Positions 32,633-42,093 of a stretch of DNA of 64,000 nucleotides are shown piece after piece. The notes under the pieces were generated by a model. That model searched no databases and was not told the DNA's origin. It was given only the letters and a program-made list of their open reading frames with translations. Position numbers and translations under genes: made by a program. Position 1 is the first letter of the stretch. Each line of letters opens with the position of its first letter. Source of the DNA: Paraburkholderia heleia NBRC 101817. GTDB taxonomy: Bacteria > Pseudomonadota > Gammaproteobacteria > Burkholderiales > Burkholderiaceae. The stretch is taken from the NCBI RefSeq assembly GCF_000739775.1, contig NZ_BBJH01000002.1, positions 124,001-188,000 of the forward strand, given 5' to 3'.

Positions 32633-35572
32633 TCAGCGCGCGACCAGCAGCTCGAACAGCGTGTGGAAGTCGACCGGCTTCGTGAGATGCGAGTCGATGC
32701 CGCTCATACGCGAGCGCAGCCGGTCGGCATGCTGGCCCCAACCCGTCAGCGCGATGATCTTCAGGCCGGCGTAGCGCGGGCTTTGACGAATCTGCCGCGC
32801 GATTTCGTAGCCGTCCATGCCGGGCATGCCGATGTCGAGCACGACCGCATGCGGCACCGACTGCGCCAGCGCGCCGAGCGCGGCGGCGCCGTCGTAGACC
32901 ACGCGCACTTGTGCGCCTTCGCCCGAGAGCACCATGGCGAGTGAATCGGCGGCGTCGCGGTTGTCGTCGACCACGAGAATGCGCTTGCCCGCGAGCGGTT
33001 TCGCGGCGGCGCGCGCCACGCTCGCCGGGGTCTCGCGCGCTTCGGCGGGCGTCTGCTGCGAGAGCGGCAGGCGCACCGTGAAGGTGCTGCCTTTATCGGG
33101 CCCGTCGCTCGCCGCCTCGACCGTGCCGCCATGCATGTGCACGAGATGGCGCACCATGGTGAGGCCAATGCCAAGGCCGCCCTGGTTGCGCTCGGCGGGG
33201 CGGCTGACCTGGGTGAACATTTCGAATACCTGATCGATCTGCGCGGCCGACATGCCGACGCCCGTATCACTCAGCGCGACGACGACCCACTCGCCTTCGC
33301 GTGTAGCGTCGAGCCGGATCTGGCCGCCCGTGCCGGTGTAGCGCGCCGCGTTGTTGAGCATGTTCGCGAAGACCTGCGTGAGCCGCACGCGGTCGGCGTC
33401 GAGAACGAGCGGCGTATCGGGCAGCGTGATGCTCAGTTGATGATGCGCCTGATCGATCGCGGGACGGCTCGTTTCCACGGCATTCCCGATGATTTCCGCG
33501 AGCGCCACGGGCGCCTTCACGAGGCCGATCTTGCCGCGCGTGATGCGCGACACTTCCATCAGGTCGTCGATCAGCCGCACCATGTGGTGCACCTGGCGAT
33601 CGAGCATGTCGAGTATCGGCGCGCAGTCCGCAGGAAACGCGCTATGCCGGATGAGGTGCAGCGCGTTGGCAATGGGTGCGAGCGGATTGCGCAGTTCGTG
33701 CGCGAGCGTGGCGAGGAATTCGTCCTTGCGCCGGTCGGCTTCCTTGAGCGCGTCTTCGGCGTTCACGGCTTCGGTCACGTCGATCGACACGCACACGTGA
33801 CCACGAAACTCTCCGCCCGAGGAAAACCACGGCGCACAGCAGGTTTCGAACCAGTGCCAGCCAGCGTCCTTGACCTTTACGCGCAGCCGGCTCTGGAACG
33901 CGCAATGGTCGTGCTGCGCGGTCTGTACGCGCGAAAGAAAGCCGGGCAGATCGCGAGGATGCACAATGGTGTGCCACCCGGTTTCGAGCAGCTGCCCGGG
34001 CGTGAGACCGATCGCCGTGAGATAACGCTGGTTCAGATAGACCGTGTTGCCCTGCGTGTCGATTTGCCAGATCAGCGCGGGTGACGCTTCAGCTAGCGCG
34101 CGAAAGCGCGCCTCGCTCTCGCGCAGCGCTTCCTGGGCGCCGCGGCGGTCGTCCACGTCGATATTCATCCCCACCCACTTGCGCAGCGTGCCGTCCGCAT
34201 TCCAGATCGGCGCGGCACGCACGTTGGTCCAGCGCCAGCCGCCCGTGGCGACGTGCAGGCGGAATTCCGCGTTCACCACACGCTGCGCCGCGATCGCGTC
34301 TTTCCATTGGCGCAGCGCGTAGGCGCGGTCGTCGGGATGAACCGCGTTTGCCCAGCCTTCGCCGAGCCATTCTTCGCCGGGCTGCCCGGTATGGTCCGAC
34401 CAGCCCGGCGAGACCGACTCGGCCTGACCTTGGGCGTCGGCTTCCCAAACGGCCTGCGCAAAGCCTTCCACCAATGCGCGAAAGCGTTCCTCGCTTTCCA
34501 CGCATTCGGTTTCCGCGCGCTTGCGTTCCGTGATGTCCAGCGCGAATTCGGCGCACTTCGAGGCCATGCCCGTGCCCGAGAGCCGCGTGGGCGCGAAAAG
34601 GCCCCACCAGCGCGTGCCGTCCTTGCGGATCAACTGCCGCTCGTAGGGCTGCGTGCGTCCGGTGGTGGCGAGGTCCGTGACCGCGCGCGTCGTGACGCCG
34701 AGAAATTCGAGCGGCACGAGCCGGTCCCAGTGCACCGCGGCGCGTAAATCTTCGCGGCTGTAGCCGCTCATCTGCTCGAATGCGCCGTTGGCGTCGGCCA
34801 TGGTGCCGTCGAGGTCGAAGAACAGCACGCCCACGGTTTCGATGGAGATGGCGGCCTGCAGACGCGCCTCGCTCTCGCGCAGCGCGTCCTCGACCTGTTT
34901 GCGTTGCTGCGCTTCGTCGTGCAGCTTCGTGTTGACGTTCTGCAGCGTGCGCGTGCGTTCGACCACCTGCTGCGCGAGATTGTGGCCCGCGTCCTGGGCG
35001 TCGCTCAGCGCGCTCGTCAACTGGTGTGCGGCGCTCGCGCAGCAGGCGAGGCCTTGCAGCAGGCGCGCGTCCTCGGCGTCGAAATGTCCTTCCTCGCCGT
35101 GCGTCACGGCCCAGACCGTGCCGACCACCGTGCCGTTGACGCGCCAGGGCACGTGCAATGCTTCGCGGATCGGCGGATCGATCGCACGGTACGAAGCAAA
35201 GCAGCGTGCCGGGCGGTCGAACAGAAGCATGGTATTGCGCCCCTCGATCACGCCGCTGGGGCAGTCGTCGCCGGGAAGCGTGCGGTCCACGTCGCCGGCC
35301 AGTTCGCCGGCCACCGCGCCCCAGCGGAACCGGGCCGTGGCGCCGTCGCGCTCGGGCACGCTCACGCCGGCCGACCCGGCGCGGCAAAGCGCGAGGGCGA
35401 GCTGCGCGAGCATAGGCAGTACACCTGAGGGATGGCTCGCCATTTCCTGCGTGAGCGCAGCAAGCGCACGGCTCTCCCCCTGGTAATCGGGCAGTCGGTT
35501 CGGGCGGCTCACCAGAGCCTCGGTGATCAGCGTTTCCTCGACCGTGAGCGCAGGTGCGCCGTCGTCTTGCAT
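32633..35572 (-). CDS. hybrid sensor histidine kinase (GAF, three PAS, HisKA, HATPase, REC)
   Basis: 979 aa, soluble. The order is a GAF-like domain (about 35-190), a coiled coil (195-240), PAS 1 (about 240-350), PAS 2 (360-475), PAS 3 (485-605), then HisKA with the phospho-acceptor His in LATLAHELRNPLAPI. The HATPase domain has the N box NMLNNAARY, DTGVGM and GGLGIGL. The C-terminal receiver domain (about 860-975) has VVDDNRDAAD, VVLDIGMPGMDG with the acceptor Asp, and the conserved Lys in LTKPVD. No membrane helix is visible, so it senses a cytoplasmic signal. No HPt protein or response regulator adjoins it. It is convergent with the binding-protein gene, 17 bp apart. Confidence 0.9.
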   Translation of the reverse strand: MQDDGAPALTVEETLITEALVSRPNRLPDYQGESRALAALTQEMASHPSGVLPMLAQLALALCRAGSAGVSVPERDGATARFRWGAVAGELAGDVDRTLPGDDCPSGVIEGRNTMLLFDRPARCFASYRAIDPPIREALHVPWRVNGTVVGTVWAVTHGEEGHFDAEDARLLQGLACCASAAHQLTSALSDAQDAGHNLAQQVVERTRTLQNVNTKLHDEAQQRKQVEDALRESEARLQAAISIETVGVLFFDLDGTMADANGAFEQMSGYSREDLRAAVHWDRLVPLEFLGVTTRAVTDLATTGRTQPYERQLIRKDGTRWWGLFAPTRLSGTGMASKCAEFALDITERKRAETECVESEERFRALVEGFAQAVWEADAQGQAESVSPGWSDHTGQPGEEWLGEGWANAVHPDDRAYALRQWKDAIAAQRVVNAEFRLHVATGGWRWTNVRAAPIWNADGTLRKWVGMNIDVDDRRGAQEALRESEARFRALAEASPALIWQIDTQGNTVYLNQRYLTAIGLTPGQLLETGWHTIVHPRDLPGFLSRVQTAQHDHCAFQSRLRVKVKDAGWHWFETCCAPWFSSGGEFRGHVCVSIDVTEAVNAEDALKEADRRKDEFLATLAHELRNPLAPIANALHLIRHSAFPADCAPILDMLDRQVHHMVRLIDDLMEVSRITRGKIGLVKAPVALAEIIGNAVETSRPAIDQAHHQLSITLPDTPLVLDADRVRLTQVFANMLNNAARYTGTGGQIRLDATREGEWVVVALSDTGVGMSAAQIDQVFEMFTQVSRPAERNQGGLGIGLTMVRHLVHMHGGTVEAASDGPDKGSTFTVRLPLSQQTPAEARETPASVARAAAKPLAGKRILVVDDNRDAADSLAMVLSGEGAQVRVVYDGAAALGALAQSVPHAVVLDIGMPGMDGYEIARQIRQSPRYAGLKIIALTGWGQHADRLRSRMSGIDSHLTKPVDFHTLFELLVAR

Positions 35573-35816
35573 GTCGCCTCCGCTTGAGCCGTCCGCCGCG
35601 CCTGCATTCGCATCCTGGGTGCGAGCTGCAAACGCCGGCGGCGCCCATTGTGTTCATGAGCCAGCATCGCGTATTCCCGTAGGGGAGCGCCGCGAGGTGG
35701 CGGTGCGTTCTGTTGCGTCCCTTTGAAGGCCGCGTACGTTTGAACGGCTGCGAAGCGCGGCGGGCACTGCGTTTGCTTGAATGCCTCACGATGGGCAAGG
35801 CGAGGAGGATGCGATC

Positions 35817-36668
35817 ATGCCGCGCGCGATATGGAAAGGTGCCGTCACCTTCGGGCTCGTGTATGTGCCGGTCGAAGTGTTCCCGGCTACGCAGAGCGAG
35901 CGTACCGGCTTCAATCTGCTCGATCGGCGCACGCTGGACCCGGTCGGCTACCAGCAGATCAACAAGCGCACGGGCAAACCGATCCGGCATGCCGACATCG
36001 TGCGCGGCTACGAGTATGAAAAAGGCGCCTACGTGGTGATGTCCGACGAGGAGATCAAGGCCGCGAGTCCCGAATCGACGCAGACGGTCGACTTGCTCGC
36101 GTTCGTGGAGGCGCCGCAGGTTTCCTTTCTCTACCTCGACACGCCGTACTGGCTCGCCCCCGACAAACGGGCGGGCAAGGCCTATGCGCTGTTGCGCGAT
36201 GCGCTCGCGGCGAGCGGCAAGATCGGCATTGCGAGCGTCGTGCTGCACAGCCGGCAGCATCTCGCCGCGCTCGTGGCGGCGGGCCCCGCGCTTGCGCTGC
36301 AAACGCTGCGGTGGGCCACCGAGGTGCGCGGGTTCGATGCGGTCAAGCGCCTGCCGAAGCGTGCAAAAGCTGCGGGCGTGAGCACGCATGAGTTGCAAAT
36401 GGCGCGCAACCTCATCGACGACATGAGCACCGACTGGGACCCCGAGACTTACCACGACACCTACCGCGACGCGATTCTCGAACTGGCCGGGCGCAAGGTG
36501 CGCGAAGGCAAGGCGCACGAACTTACGCGCGTCGAGGCGCCCGCGCCCGAGCGGCGCGGCGCGGATATCGTCGACCTTTCGGAGCTGCTCAAACGCAGTC
36601 TTGGCAAGCGCGGCGCGAGTGCGCCGCCCGCGAAACCGGCGCCGAAGCGCGGACGGCGCGCGGCGTGA
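35817..36668 (+). CDS. ku: non-homologous end-joining protein Ku
   Basis: 283 aa from ATG 35817, with GAGGAGG eight bases upstream. It begins MPRAIWKGAVTFGLVYVPVE, the standard opening of bacterial Ku, and continues with the core beta-barrel/bridge region (YEYEKGAYVVMSDEEIKAAS; VSFLYLDTPYWLAPDK) that threads DNA ends. The C-terminal tail is basic (AKPAPKRGRRAA type), as in DNA- and LigD-binding tails. It forms a homodimer on double-strand breaks and recruits LigD, whose gene starts 55 nt downstream. Length is normal. Confidence 0.95.
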   Translation: MPRAIWKGAVTFGLVYVPVEVFPATQSERTGFNLLDRRTLDPVGYQQINKRTGKPIRHADIVRGYEYEKGAYVVMSDEEIKAASPESTQTVDLLAFVEAPQVSFLYLDTPYWLAPDKRAGKAYALLRDALAASGKIGIASVVLHSRQHLAALVAAGPALALQTLRWATEVRGFDAVKRLPKRAKAAGVSTHELQMARNLIDDMSTDWDPETYHDTYRDAILELAGRKVREGKAHELTRVEAPAPERRGADIVDLSELLKRSLGKRGASAPPAKPAPKRGRRAA

Positions 36669-36723
36669 TCAACGCAACCGCACGACGCAACCGAGGCTCA
36701 GAGAGCGTAACAAGGGGCGAACG

Positions 36724-39327
36724 ATGAAGCACAAGCTCGAAACCTACGAACAGAAGCGCCGCTTCGATGAAACACCGGAGCCGCGCGGTCGTACGGCGCG
36801 ACGCGGCACGAAACCACGGGATGGTGAAGGATCGTTCGTGATCCAGCGCCACGACGCTCGGCGGCTGCACTATGACTTTCGCCTCGAACTGGACGGCACG
36901 CTCAAGTCGTGGGCCATTCCCAAAGGCCCGAGCCTCGACCCGGCGGTGAAGCGGCTTGCCGTGCATGTGGAGGATCATCCGCTTGAATATGGCTCGTTCG
37001 AAGGGCGCATTCCCGAAGGCAGCTATGGCGCCGGCACGGTGGCGATCTGGGACCACGGCGTGTGGCGCCCGGAGGGCGGCTTGCGCGGCGCGCGCGAAGG
37101 CTATGCGCAAGGCAAGCTCAAATTCACGCTGGAGGGCGAGCGGCTGCACGGCGGCTGGGCGCTCGTGCGCAGCCCCATGCACGACGGCAAGCAGGAGCGC
37201 TGGCTGCTCATCAAGCAGCGCGACGACGAGGCCGTGCCCGAAGACGCATTTCACGTCGTCGAGGACGAACCTGCCGCGTCGAAAACGCCGGGAGTATCGA
37301 AAAAGCGCGCCCGGGCGGGCAACGGGGCAGCGAAGCAGGGGGCAGCGGCCGCCCTGGAGGGCGCGGTGCCCGCACCGCTACCGCAGACGCTTGCCCCTGA
37401 ACTCGCGACACCCGCCGACGCCCCACCGGTCGGCGACACCTGGCTCTACGAATTGAAATTCGACGGCTATCGCGTGCTGGCGCGCATCGACCGGCACGCG
37501 CGCGGCAAGGGCGATGTGCGCATCATCACGCGCACCGGTCGCGACTGGACCGCGAAGTTCCCGCGCCAGGTGGAAGCGCTGCGCGCGCTGAAGGTCGAAT
37601 CGGCCTGGCTGGACGGCGAGGCCGTGGTGCTCGACGCGGCGGGTGTGCCCAACTTTCAGGCGCTGCAGAACGCGTTCGATGCGGGACGCGCAGAGGACAT
37701 CACGTTCTGGCTCTTCGATCTGCCCTGGCTCGACGGCGCGGACTTGCGCGGTGTGCCGCTCGAGGCGCGGCGCGACAAGCTCGCGGCGCTGCTCGCCCAG
37801 CAGCCTCACGACGCGCTGCGCTTTTCGGAGGCCTTCGAAGGCGAACCGCAGGCCATGCTCGAAGCCGCTTGCGAGGCGAATCTCGAAGGGCTCGTCGCCA
37901 AGCGGCGCGACAGCCCTTACACGTCCACGCGCAGCGCCGCGTGGCTCAAGCTGCGCTGCTCACAACGCCAGGAATTCGTAATCGGCGGCTATACGGAACC
38001 GCAGGGCCGCCGCGAGGGGTTTGGCGCGCTGCTGATCGGCGAGTATGGCGGCGATGGCGCGCTGCAATATGCCGGCAAGGTGGGAACGGGTTTCGACGCG
38101 GCGCGGCTCGAAGCGATGGCGGGCGAACTGCGTGCGCGCGAGCGCAAGACGTCGCCGTTCGCTGCGGTGCCGGCGGCCGAGCGTCGCGCGGGGGTGCACT
38201 GGGTGCGGCCCGAACTCGTGGCGGAGGTGCGCTTCAAGACATGGACGAGCGCGGGCGTGGTGCGCCAGGCCTCGTTCATCGGACTGCGCGCGGACAAGCC
38301 CGCGAAGGACATCGTGCGCGAAGCGCAAACGCCGCCCGTGCAGCCGGGTGCGAACCATCGTGAAAAGAGGCTCGCAAAGCAAGCCGCGACGAACACGCCG
38401 AAGACAGCGAGCCGCACGCGCCGCGCCGCGCACGACGAAGCCGAGGTTGCCGGCGTGCGCATCACGCATCCCGGGCGCGTGATCGACGCGCAAAGCGGAC
38501 TGCGCAAGATCGATCTCGTTGAGTACTTCGAAGCGATGGCTGCATGGCTGCTGCCGCACGTGCAGGGGCGGCCCGTTGCGCTTGCGCGCGCGCCCAAGGG
38601 CGTGGGCGGCGAGCTTTTCTTCCAGAAACACGCCAACGCGCTGCAGATTCCCCATGTCACGCAGCACGCCGGCCTCGATCCGGGCCATGCGCCGCTGCTC
38701 ACGCTCGATTCCACCGAGGCGCTGGTCGGCGCGGCGCAGATGGACACGATAGAACTGCACACCTGGAATGCGCTCGCGGCGAGCATCGAAAAGCCCGACC
38801 GCATCGTCTTCGACCTGGACCCCGATCCCTCGCTCGCATGGGAGCGCATGCTCGAAGCCGCGCAGCTCACGCGCGAACTGCTCGACGCGCTGGGCCTGCG
38901 CGCGTGGTGCAAGACGAGCGGCGGACGGGGCCTCCACCTTGTGGTGCCGCTCACACGCCATGCCGGCTGGGAGGAAGTGAAGGACTTCGCGCGCGCGGTG
39001 GCGAGCCATTTGGCGGCGACGCTGCCCGAGCGCTTCAGCGCGAAGATGGGGGCGCAAAACCGCAAGGGCCGCATTTTCGTCGACTATCTGCGCAACAACC
39101 GCGGCGCCAGCACTGCCGCGGCCTATGCGCCGCGGGCGCGGCCCGGTCTCGGCGTTTCGGTGCCCGTGGACTGGGACGAGCTGCCTGCGCTCACGAGCGG
39201 CGACGAGTGGAACGTCGCGAACGTGCGCGAGCGGCTCGAAGCGCGACGCGCCGACCCGTGGCGCGACTACGAAAAAGCGCGCCAGCGGATTACGGCTGCC
39301 ATGCGCAAACAACTCGGCATGAAGTGA
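36724..39327 (+). CDS. ligD: multifunctional ATP-dependent DNA ligase LigD
   Basis: 867 aa from ATG 36724 (MKHKLETYEQ). The domain order is phosphoesterase, ligase, polymerase. The 3'-phosphoesterase spans about 35-160 (FVIQRHDARRLHYDFRLELD, SYGAGTVAIWD). The ligase spans about 215-540, with adenylation motif ELKFDGYRVLA, the ExVxLD-like DGEAVVLDAAG, GLVAKRRDSPY and an OB fold to EVRFKTWTSAG. The AEP-type primase/polymerase spans about 565-860 (ITHPGRVID; FDLDPDPSLAWERM; CKTSGGRGLHLVVPL). The PE-Lig-Pol order is that of Pseudomonas and Burkholderia LigD. It trims, fills and seals ends held by Ku. All key residues appear present. Confidence 0.95.
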   Translation: MKHKLETYEQKRRFDETPEPRGRTARRGTKPRDGEGSFVIQRHDARRLHYDFRLELDGTLKSWAIPKGPSLDPAVKRLAVHVEDHPLEYGSFEGRIPEGSYGAGTVAIWDHGVWRPEGGLRGAREGYAQGKLKFTLEGERLHGGWALVRSPMHDGKQERWLLIKQRDDEAVPEDAFHVVEDEPAASKTPGVSKKRARAGNGAAKQGAAAALEGAVPAPLPQTLAPELATPADAPPVGDTWLYELKFDGYRVLARIDRHARGKGDVRIITRTGRDWTAKFPRQVEALRALKVESAWLDGEAVVLDAAGVPNFQALQNAFDAGRAEDITFWLFDLPWLDGADLRGVPLEARRDKLAALLAQQPHDALRFSEAFEGEPQAMLEAACEANLEGLVAKRRDSPYTSTRSAAWLKLRCSQRQEFVIGGYTEPQGRREGFGALLIGEYGGDGALQYAGKVGTGFDAARLEAMAGELRARERKTSPFAAVPAAERRAGVHWVRPELVAEVRFKTWTSAGVVRQASFIGLRADKPAKDIVREAQTPPVQPGANHREKRLAKQAATNTPKTASRTRRAAHDEAEVAGVRITHPGRVIDAQSGLRKIDLVEYFEAMAAWLLPHVQGRPVALARAPKGVGGELFFQKHANALQIPHVTQHAGLDPGHAPLLTLDSTEALVGAAQMDTIELHTWNALAASIEKPDRIVFDLDPDPSLAWERMLEAAQLTRELLDALGLRAWCKTSGGRGLHLVVPLTRHAGWEEVKDFARAVASHLAATLPERFSAKMGAQNRKGRIFVDYLRNNRGASTAAAYAPRARPGLGVSVPVDWDELPALTSGDEWNVANVRERLEARRADPWRDYEKARQRITAAMRKQLGMK

Positions 39328-39479
39328 AAGCGTATCGTCAGATTGGTGAAATTCGTAAGGCAACCAGGCTTGACATCACGTCACACAGGACTTGCCTTTC
39401 CCCCACAAGACGGCGCGCAAGGCACCGTTAGCGGGCAGGCGTGCCGGCTTTCGCAGGCGGCGTCGAATTTCCGGACCCG

Positions 39480-39515
39480 ATTGTCCTTTTTTCCCCGCAA
39501 TTGTCCTGAGACAAT
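39480..39515. promoter_or_regulatory. candidate EnuR operator upstream of the ectoine cluster
   Basis: ATTGTCC occurs at 39480-39486 and 39500-39506, 20 bp apart. The second copy forms a perfect inverted repeat ATTGTC-ctga-GACAAT (39500-39515). It lies 55-90 bp upstream of the MocR start in an A/T-rich patch. Two direct repeats about two helical turns apart suit a MocR dimer, and control of the regulator's own promoter would be expected. Confidence 0.5.
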
Positions 39516-39570
39516 AATTTTCCGCCCTGTTTCTGAGCGACCATGAACGCTTACCGAGGAGCGGATCGAG

Positions 39571-40983
39571 ATGGCGTGGGCGACGATTTCAGGCGAGTGG
39601 CGTGACGCGGTCGGGGCCGCGCACGGCGCGGAGTCCAAATACAAACGGCTGGTCAAGGCGATTGCCCAGGATATCGAGCGCGGCGCACTCGTTTCCGGCG
39701 TGCGCCTCGCACCGCAGCGCGAGGTGGCCGCGGAGCTGGGCGTGAGCGTGCAGACGGTTACCAATGCCTACAAGGAACTCGAGAGGCAGGGCCTGATCCG
39801 TTGCGAGGTCGGGCGCGGCAGCTTTGTCGCCGCGCGCGTGACCGAGTCGATGTCGAACTACATTCTCGACACGGCCGAACGCGAGATCGTCGACTTTTCC
39901 ATTGCGCGCATCGTCCACACGCCGCAGCACGACGCCGCGTGGCGCGACGTGTGCGCCACGCTCGCCACGCTGGACGATCAGCCGTGGATTCGTTCTTTTC
40001 GCCCCATCGCGGGCTTCGAGCATCATCGCCAGGCGGGCGCGGCGTGGCTCGCCTCGCTCAACATGCCGGTCAAACCCGAATCGCTCCTCATCACCAATGG
40101 CGCGGCGCACGGCATTTTCCTCGCGCTTGCCTCCACCGTCGGCCCCGGCGACACCGTGCTCTGCGAAAGCCTTACGGACCACGGCGTGATCGGCTCGGCA
40201 AGCGTGCTCGGCTTCACGCTCAAGGGGCTCGAAATCGACGAATACGGCATACGTCCCGAGCATTTCGAGGAGATGTGTGACAGCGAGCGCGTGAGCGCGC
40301 TCGTCTGCACGCCGACCTTCAACAATCCCACCATGTCCGTGCTGCCCGACTCGCGGCGCCGCGCGATTGCGCGCATTGCCGAGCGTTACGGCGTATACGT
40401 GATCGAGGACGATGTTTATGGCGCGCTGCCGGCGAAGGCCAACACGCCCATCGCGAGCCTGATCCCCGAGCTGGCGTTCTATTGCACGAGCATGACGAAA
40501 TCCGTGCTCACGGGCCTGCGCACGGGCTATCTCGCCATGCCGCGCCGCCTTGCGCTGCGCGTGGAAAGCGTGCTGCGCGTGAGCAGCTGGATGGCGACTT
40601 CACCGATTGCGGAGATCGCCACGCGCTGGATCATGGATGGCACCGCGCGCCGCCTCGTGGAGCTGCAGCGCGAGCGGCTTGCGGCGCGCCAGGCGATGGT
40701 GCGCGCGGCCTTGGGCGGCTATGTGCTCGGCGCGCATCCCAACGCGCTTTCCGCCTGGCTGCGCGTGCCCGACTTCTGGCAGGCGGACCGCCTCGTGCGC
40801 GAATTGCGCAATCGCCAGATTGCCGTGACGTCGCCGGACCCATTTCTCGTGGGCGGCACCCAGCGTCCCAACGCGGTGCGCATCAGCCTTGGCGCGGAAG
40901 CGTCGGATGCTGCGTGCCGCCACGCGCTGCAGACCATGGCGGGCGTGTTCGAGCAGTATCCGCACGTGCACGATTTCAATTAG
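39571..40983 (+). CDS. enuR: MocR-type regulator of ectoine catabolism (EnuR-like)
   Basis: 470 aa. The GntR winged HTH lies at about residues 20-90 (SGVRLAPQREVAAELGVSVQ, then TVTNAYKELERQGLI). The aminotransferase-like domain has the PLP lysine in SMTKSVLTGLRTGYL and EDDVYGALPAKAN. EnuR proteins of this architecture repress ectoine-use operons and respond to N-alpha-acetyl-diaminobutyrate and diaminobutyrate bound to PLP. The name rests mainly on position: it is the first gene of the cluster, 113 bp upstream of eutB on the same strand. The inverted repeat at 39500-39515 may be its operator. The other MocR in this window (28225-29652) is clearly different in sequence. Confidence 0.82.
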   Translation: MAWATISGEWRDAVGAAHGAESKYKRLVKAIAQDIERGALVSGVRLAPQREVAAELGVSVQTVTNAYKELERQGLIRCEVGRGSFVAARVTESMSNYILDTAEREIVDFSIARIVHTPQHDAAWRDVCATLATLDDQPWIRSFRPIAGFEHHRQAGAAWLASLNMPVKPESLLITNGAAHGIFLALASTVGPGDTVLCESLTDHGVIGSASVLGFTLKGLEIDEYGIRPEHFEEMCDSERVSALVCTPTFNNPTMSVLPDSRRRAIARIAERYGVYVIEDDVYGALPAKANTPIASLIPELAFYCTSMTKSVLTGLRTGYLAMPRRLALRVESVLRVSSWMATSPIAEIATRWIMDGTARRLVELQRERLAARQAMVRAALGGYVLGAHPNALSAWLRVPDFWQADRLVRELRNRQIAVTSPDPFLVGGTQRPNAVRISLGAEASDAACRHALQTMAGVFEQYPHVHDFN

Positions 40984-41096
40984 GCTTTTTTGCGCGCTCC
41001 CGCCTCAACGCGCGCGGATTGTACCAGGACATTAGAAAGACCGTTTTGGCTCATTAGACTGGATTGCACAGCTTCACTGGAAGGAACGTGCATTTC

Positions 41097-42092
41097 ATGT
41101 CGTCGCCGCTTTCATCGCTTTCATCGCTTTCGTCCCTTGCGCTTGCTGATGTGTACCGCGCGCGCCAGCGCGTCGCGGGCCGCGCAGCGCTCACCCCGCT
41201 CGTGGCGTCTCCCACCTTGTCGGCGCGGGTGGGCGCGCCGGTCTACTTCAAGCTCGAAACCGTACAGCCCACCGGCAGCTTCAAGTTGCGCGGGGCGACC
41301 AACGCGGTGGCGCAACTTGCCGAGTCGGACGTGACGCGCGTCGTCACCGCATCGACCGGCAATCATGGCCGCGCGCTCGCGTATGCGGCCCATGCGCTCG
41401 GCATGGAGTCGGCCGTGTGCATGTCGTCGCTCGTGCCGCAAAACAAGGTTGATGCCGTGGCCGCGCTCGGTGCGCGCGTCGTGATTGCGGGCAAGAGCCA
41501 GGACGAGGCGCAGATCGAAGCGCAGCGTCTCATGCGCGAGGAAGGCTATGCGTTCGTGCCGCCTTTCGACGACCTGCGCGTGATCGCCGGACAGGCCACT
41601 ATCGGTCTCGAAATTCTCGAAGCCTTGCCCGATACCGCAACGCTCGTGGTGCCGCTCTCCGGCGGCGGACTGTTCAGCGGCGTGGCATTCGCGGCGAAGC
41701 AGATACGGCCGGACGTGCGCGCCATCGGCGTATCGATGGCGCGCGGCGCGGCCATGCACGCGAGCCTCGCGGCGGGCCGTCCCGTCGACGTAGAGGAAAG
41801 CGAAACATTGGCCGATTCGCTGGGTGGCGGCATAGGCCTCGACAATCGCCATACCTTTGCGCTGACCCGGGCGCTTGCCGACGAAGTCATCTTGCTCGGC
41901 GAAACCTCGATCGCGCGCGGCGTGGTCCATGCGTATCGCGAAGAGCGTCTCGTGGTGGAAGGCGCGGGCGCGGTGGGCTTGGCGGCGCTGCTGGACGGGC
42001 ACATCGAGCAAGGCAAAGGCCCGATCGTGATCGTCGTGAGCGGCGCGAACATCGACATGACGGTGCACCGCCGTCTCGTGACGGAGGTTTGA
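41097..42092 (+). CDS. eutB: hydroxyectoine utilisation dehydratase EutB
   Basis: 331 aa from ATG 41097, with AAGGA 11-12 bases upstream. A fold-type II PLP enzyme of the threonine dehydratase family: the PLP lysine is in VQPTGSFKLRGATNA, the phosphate loop in PLSGGGLFSG, and TASTGNHGRALAYAA is the substrate loop. EutB acts in the hydroxyectoine branch, removing water or the hydroxyl group from the 3-hydroxy-diaminobutyrate derivative. The N-terminus carries a Ser/Leu tandem repeat. Its stop is one base before the eutC start. Assignment depends on context as well as sequence, because generic threonine dehydratases look similar. Confidence 0.88.
   Translation: MSSPLSSLSSLSSLALADVYRARQRVAGRAALTPLVASPTLSARVGAPVYFKLETVQPTGSFKLRGATNAVAQLAESDVTRVVTASTGNHGRALAYAAHALGMESAVCMSSLVPQNKVDAVAALGARVVIAGKSQDEAQIEAQRLMREEGYAFVPPFDDLRVIAGQATIGLEILEALPDTATLVVPLSGGGLFSGVAFAAKQIRPDVRAIGVSMARGAAMHASLAAGRPVDVEESETLADSLGGGIGLDNRHTFALTRALADEVILLGETSIARGVVHAYREERLVVEGAGAVGLAALLDGHIEQGKGPIVIVVSGANIDMTVHRRLVTEV
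41109..41135 (+). repeat. three in-frame 9-bp tandem repeats
   Basis: CTTTCATCG occurs twice (41109-41117, 41118-41126), then CTTTCGTCC (41127-41135). They encode Leu-Ser-Ser units near the EutB N-terminus. Unit length is a multiple of three, so slippage would change protein length without breaking the frame. Confidence 0.6.
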
Positions 42093-42093
42093 A

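Noticed and set aside
35713-36039. Upstream in-frame extensions and alternative frames at the ku start
   Set aside because: Ku proteins start with the MPRAIWKG-type text, and GAGGAGG precedes 35817.
34089-36518. A very long open frame (about 800 codons) overlapping the kinase and ku genes
   Set aside because: It is a shadow of the kinase gene in a neighbouring frame, rich in Arg/Ala/Gly and His, and crosses the divergent promoter and ku in antisense. The kinase and Ku frames have clear domains.
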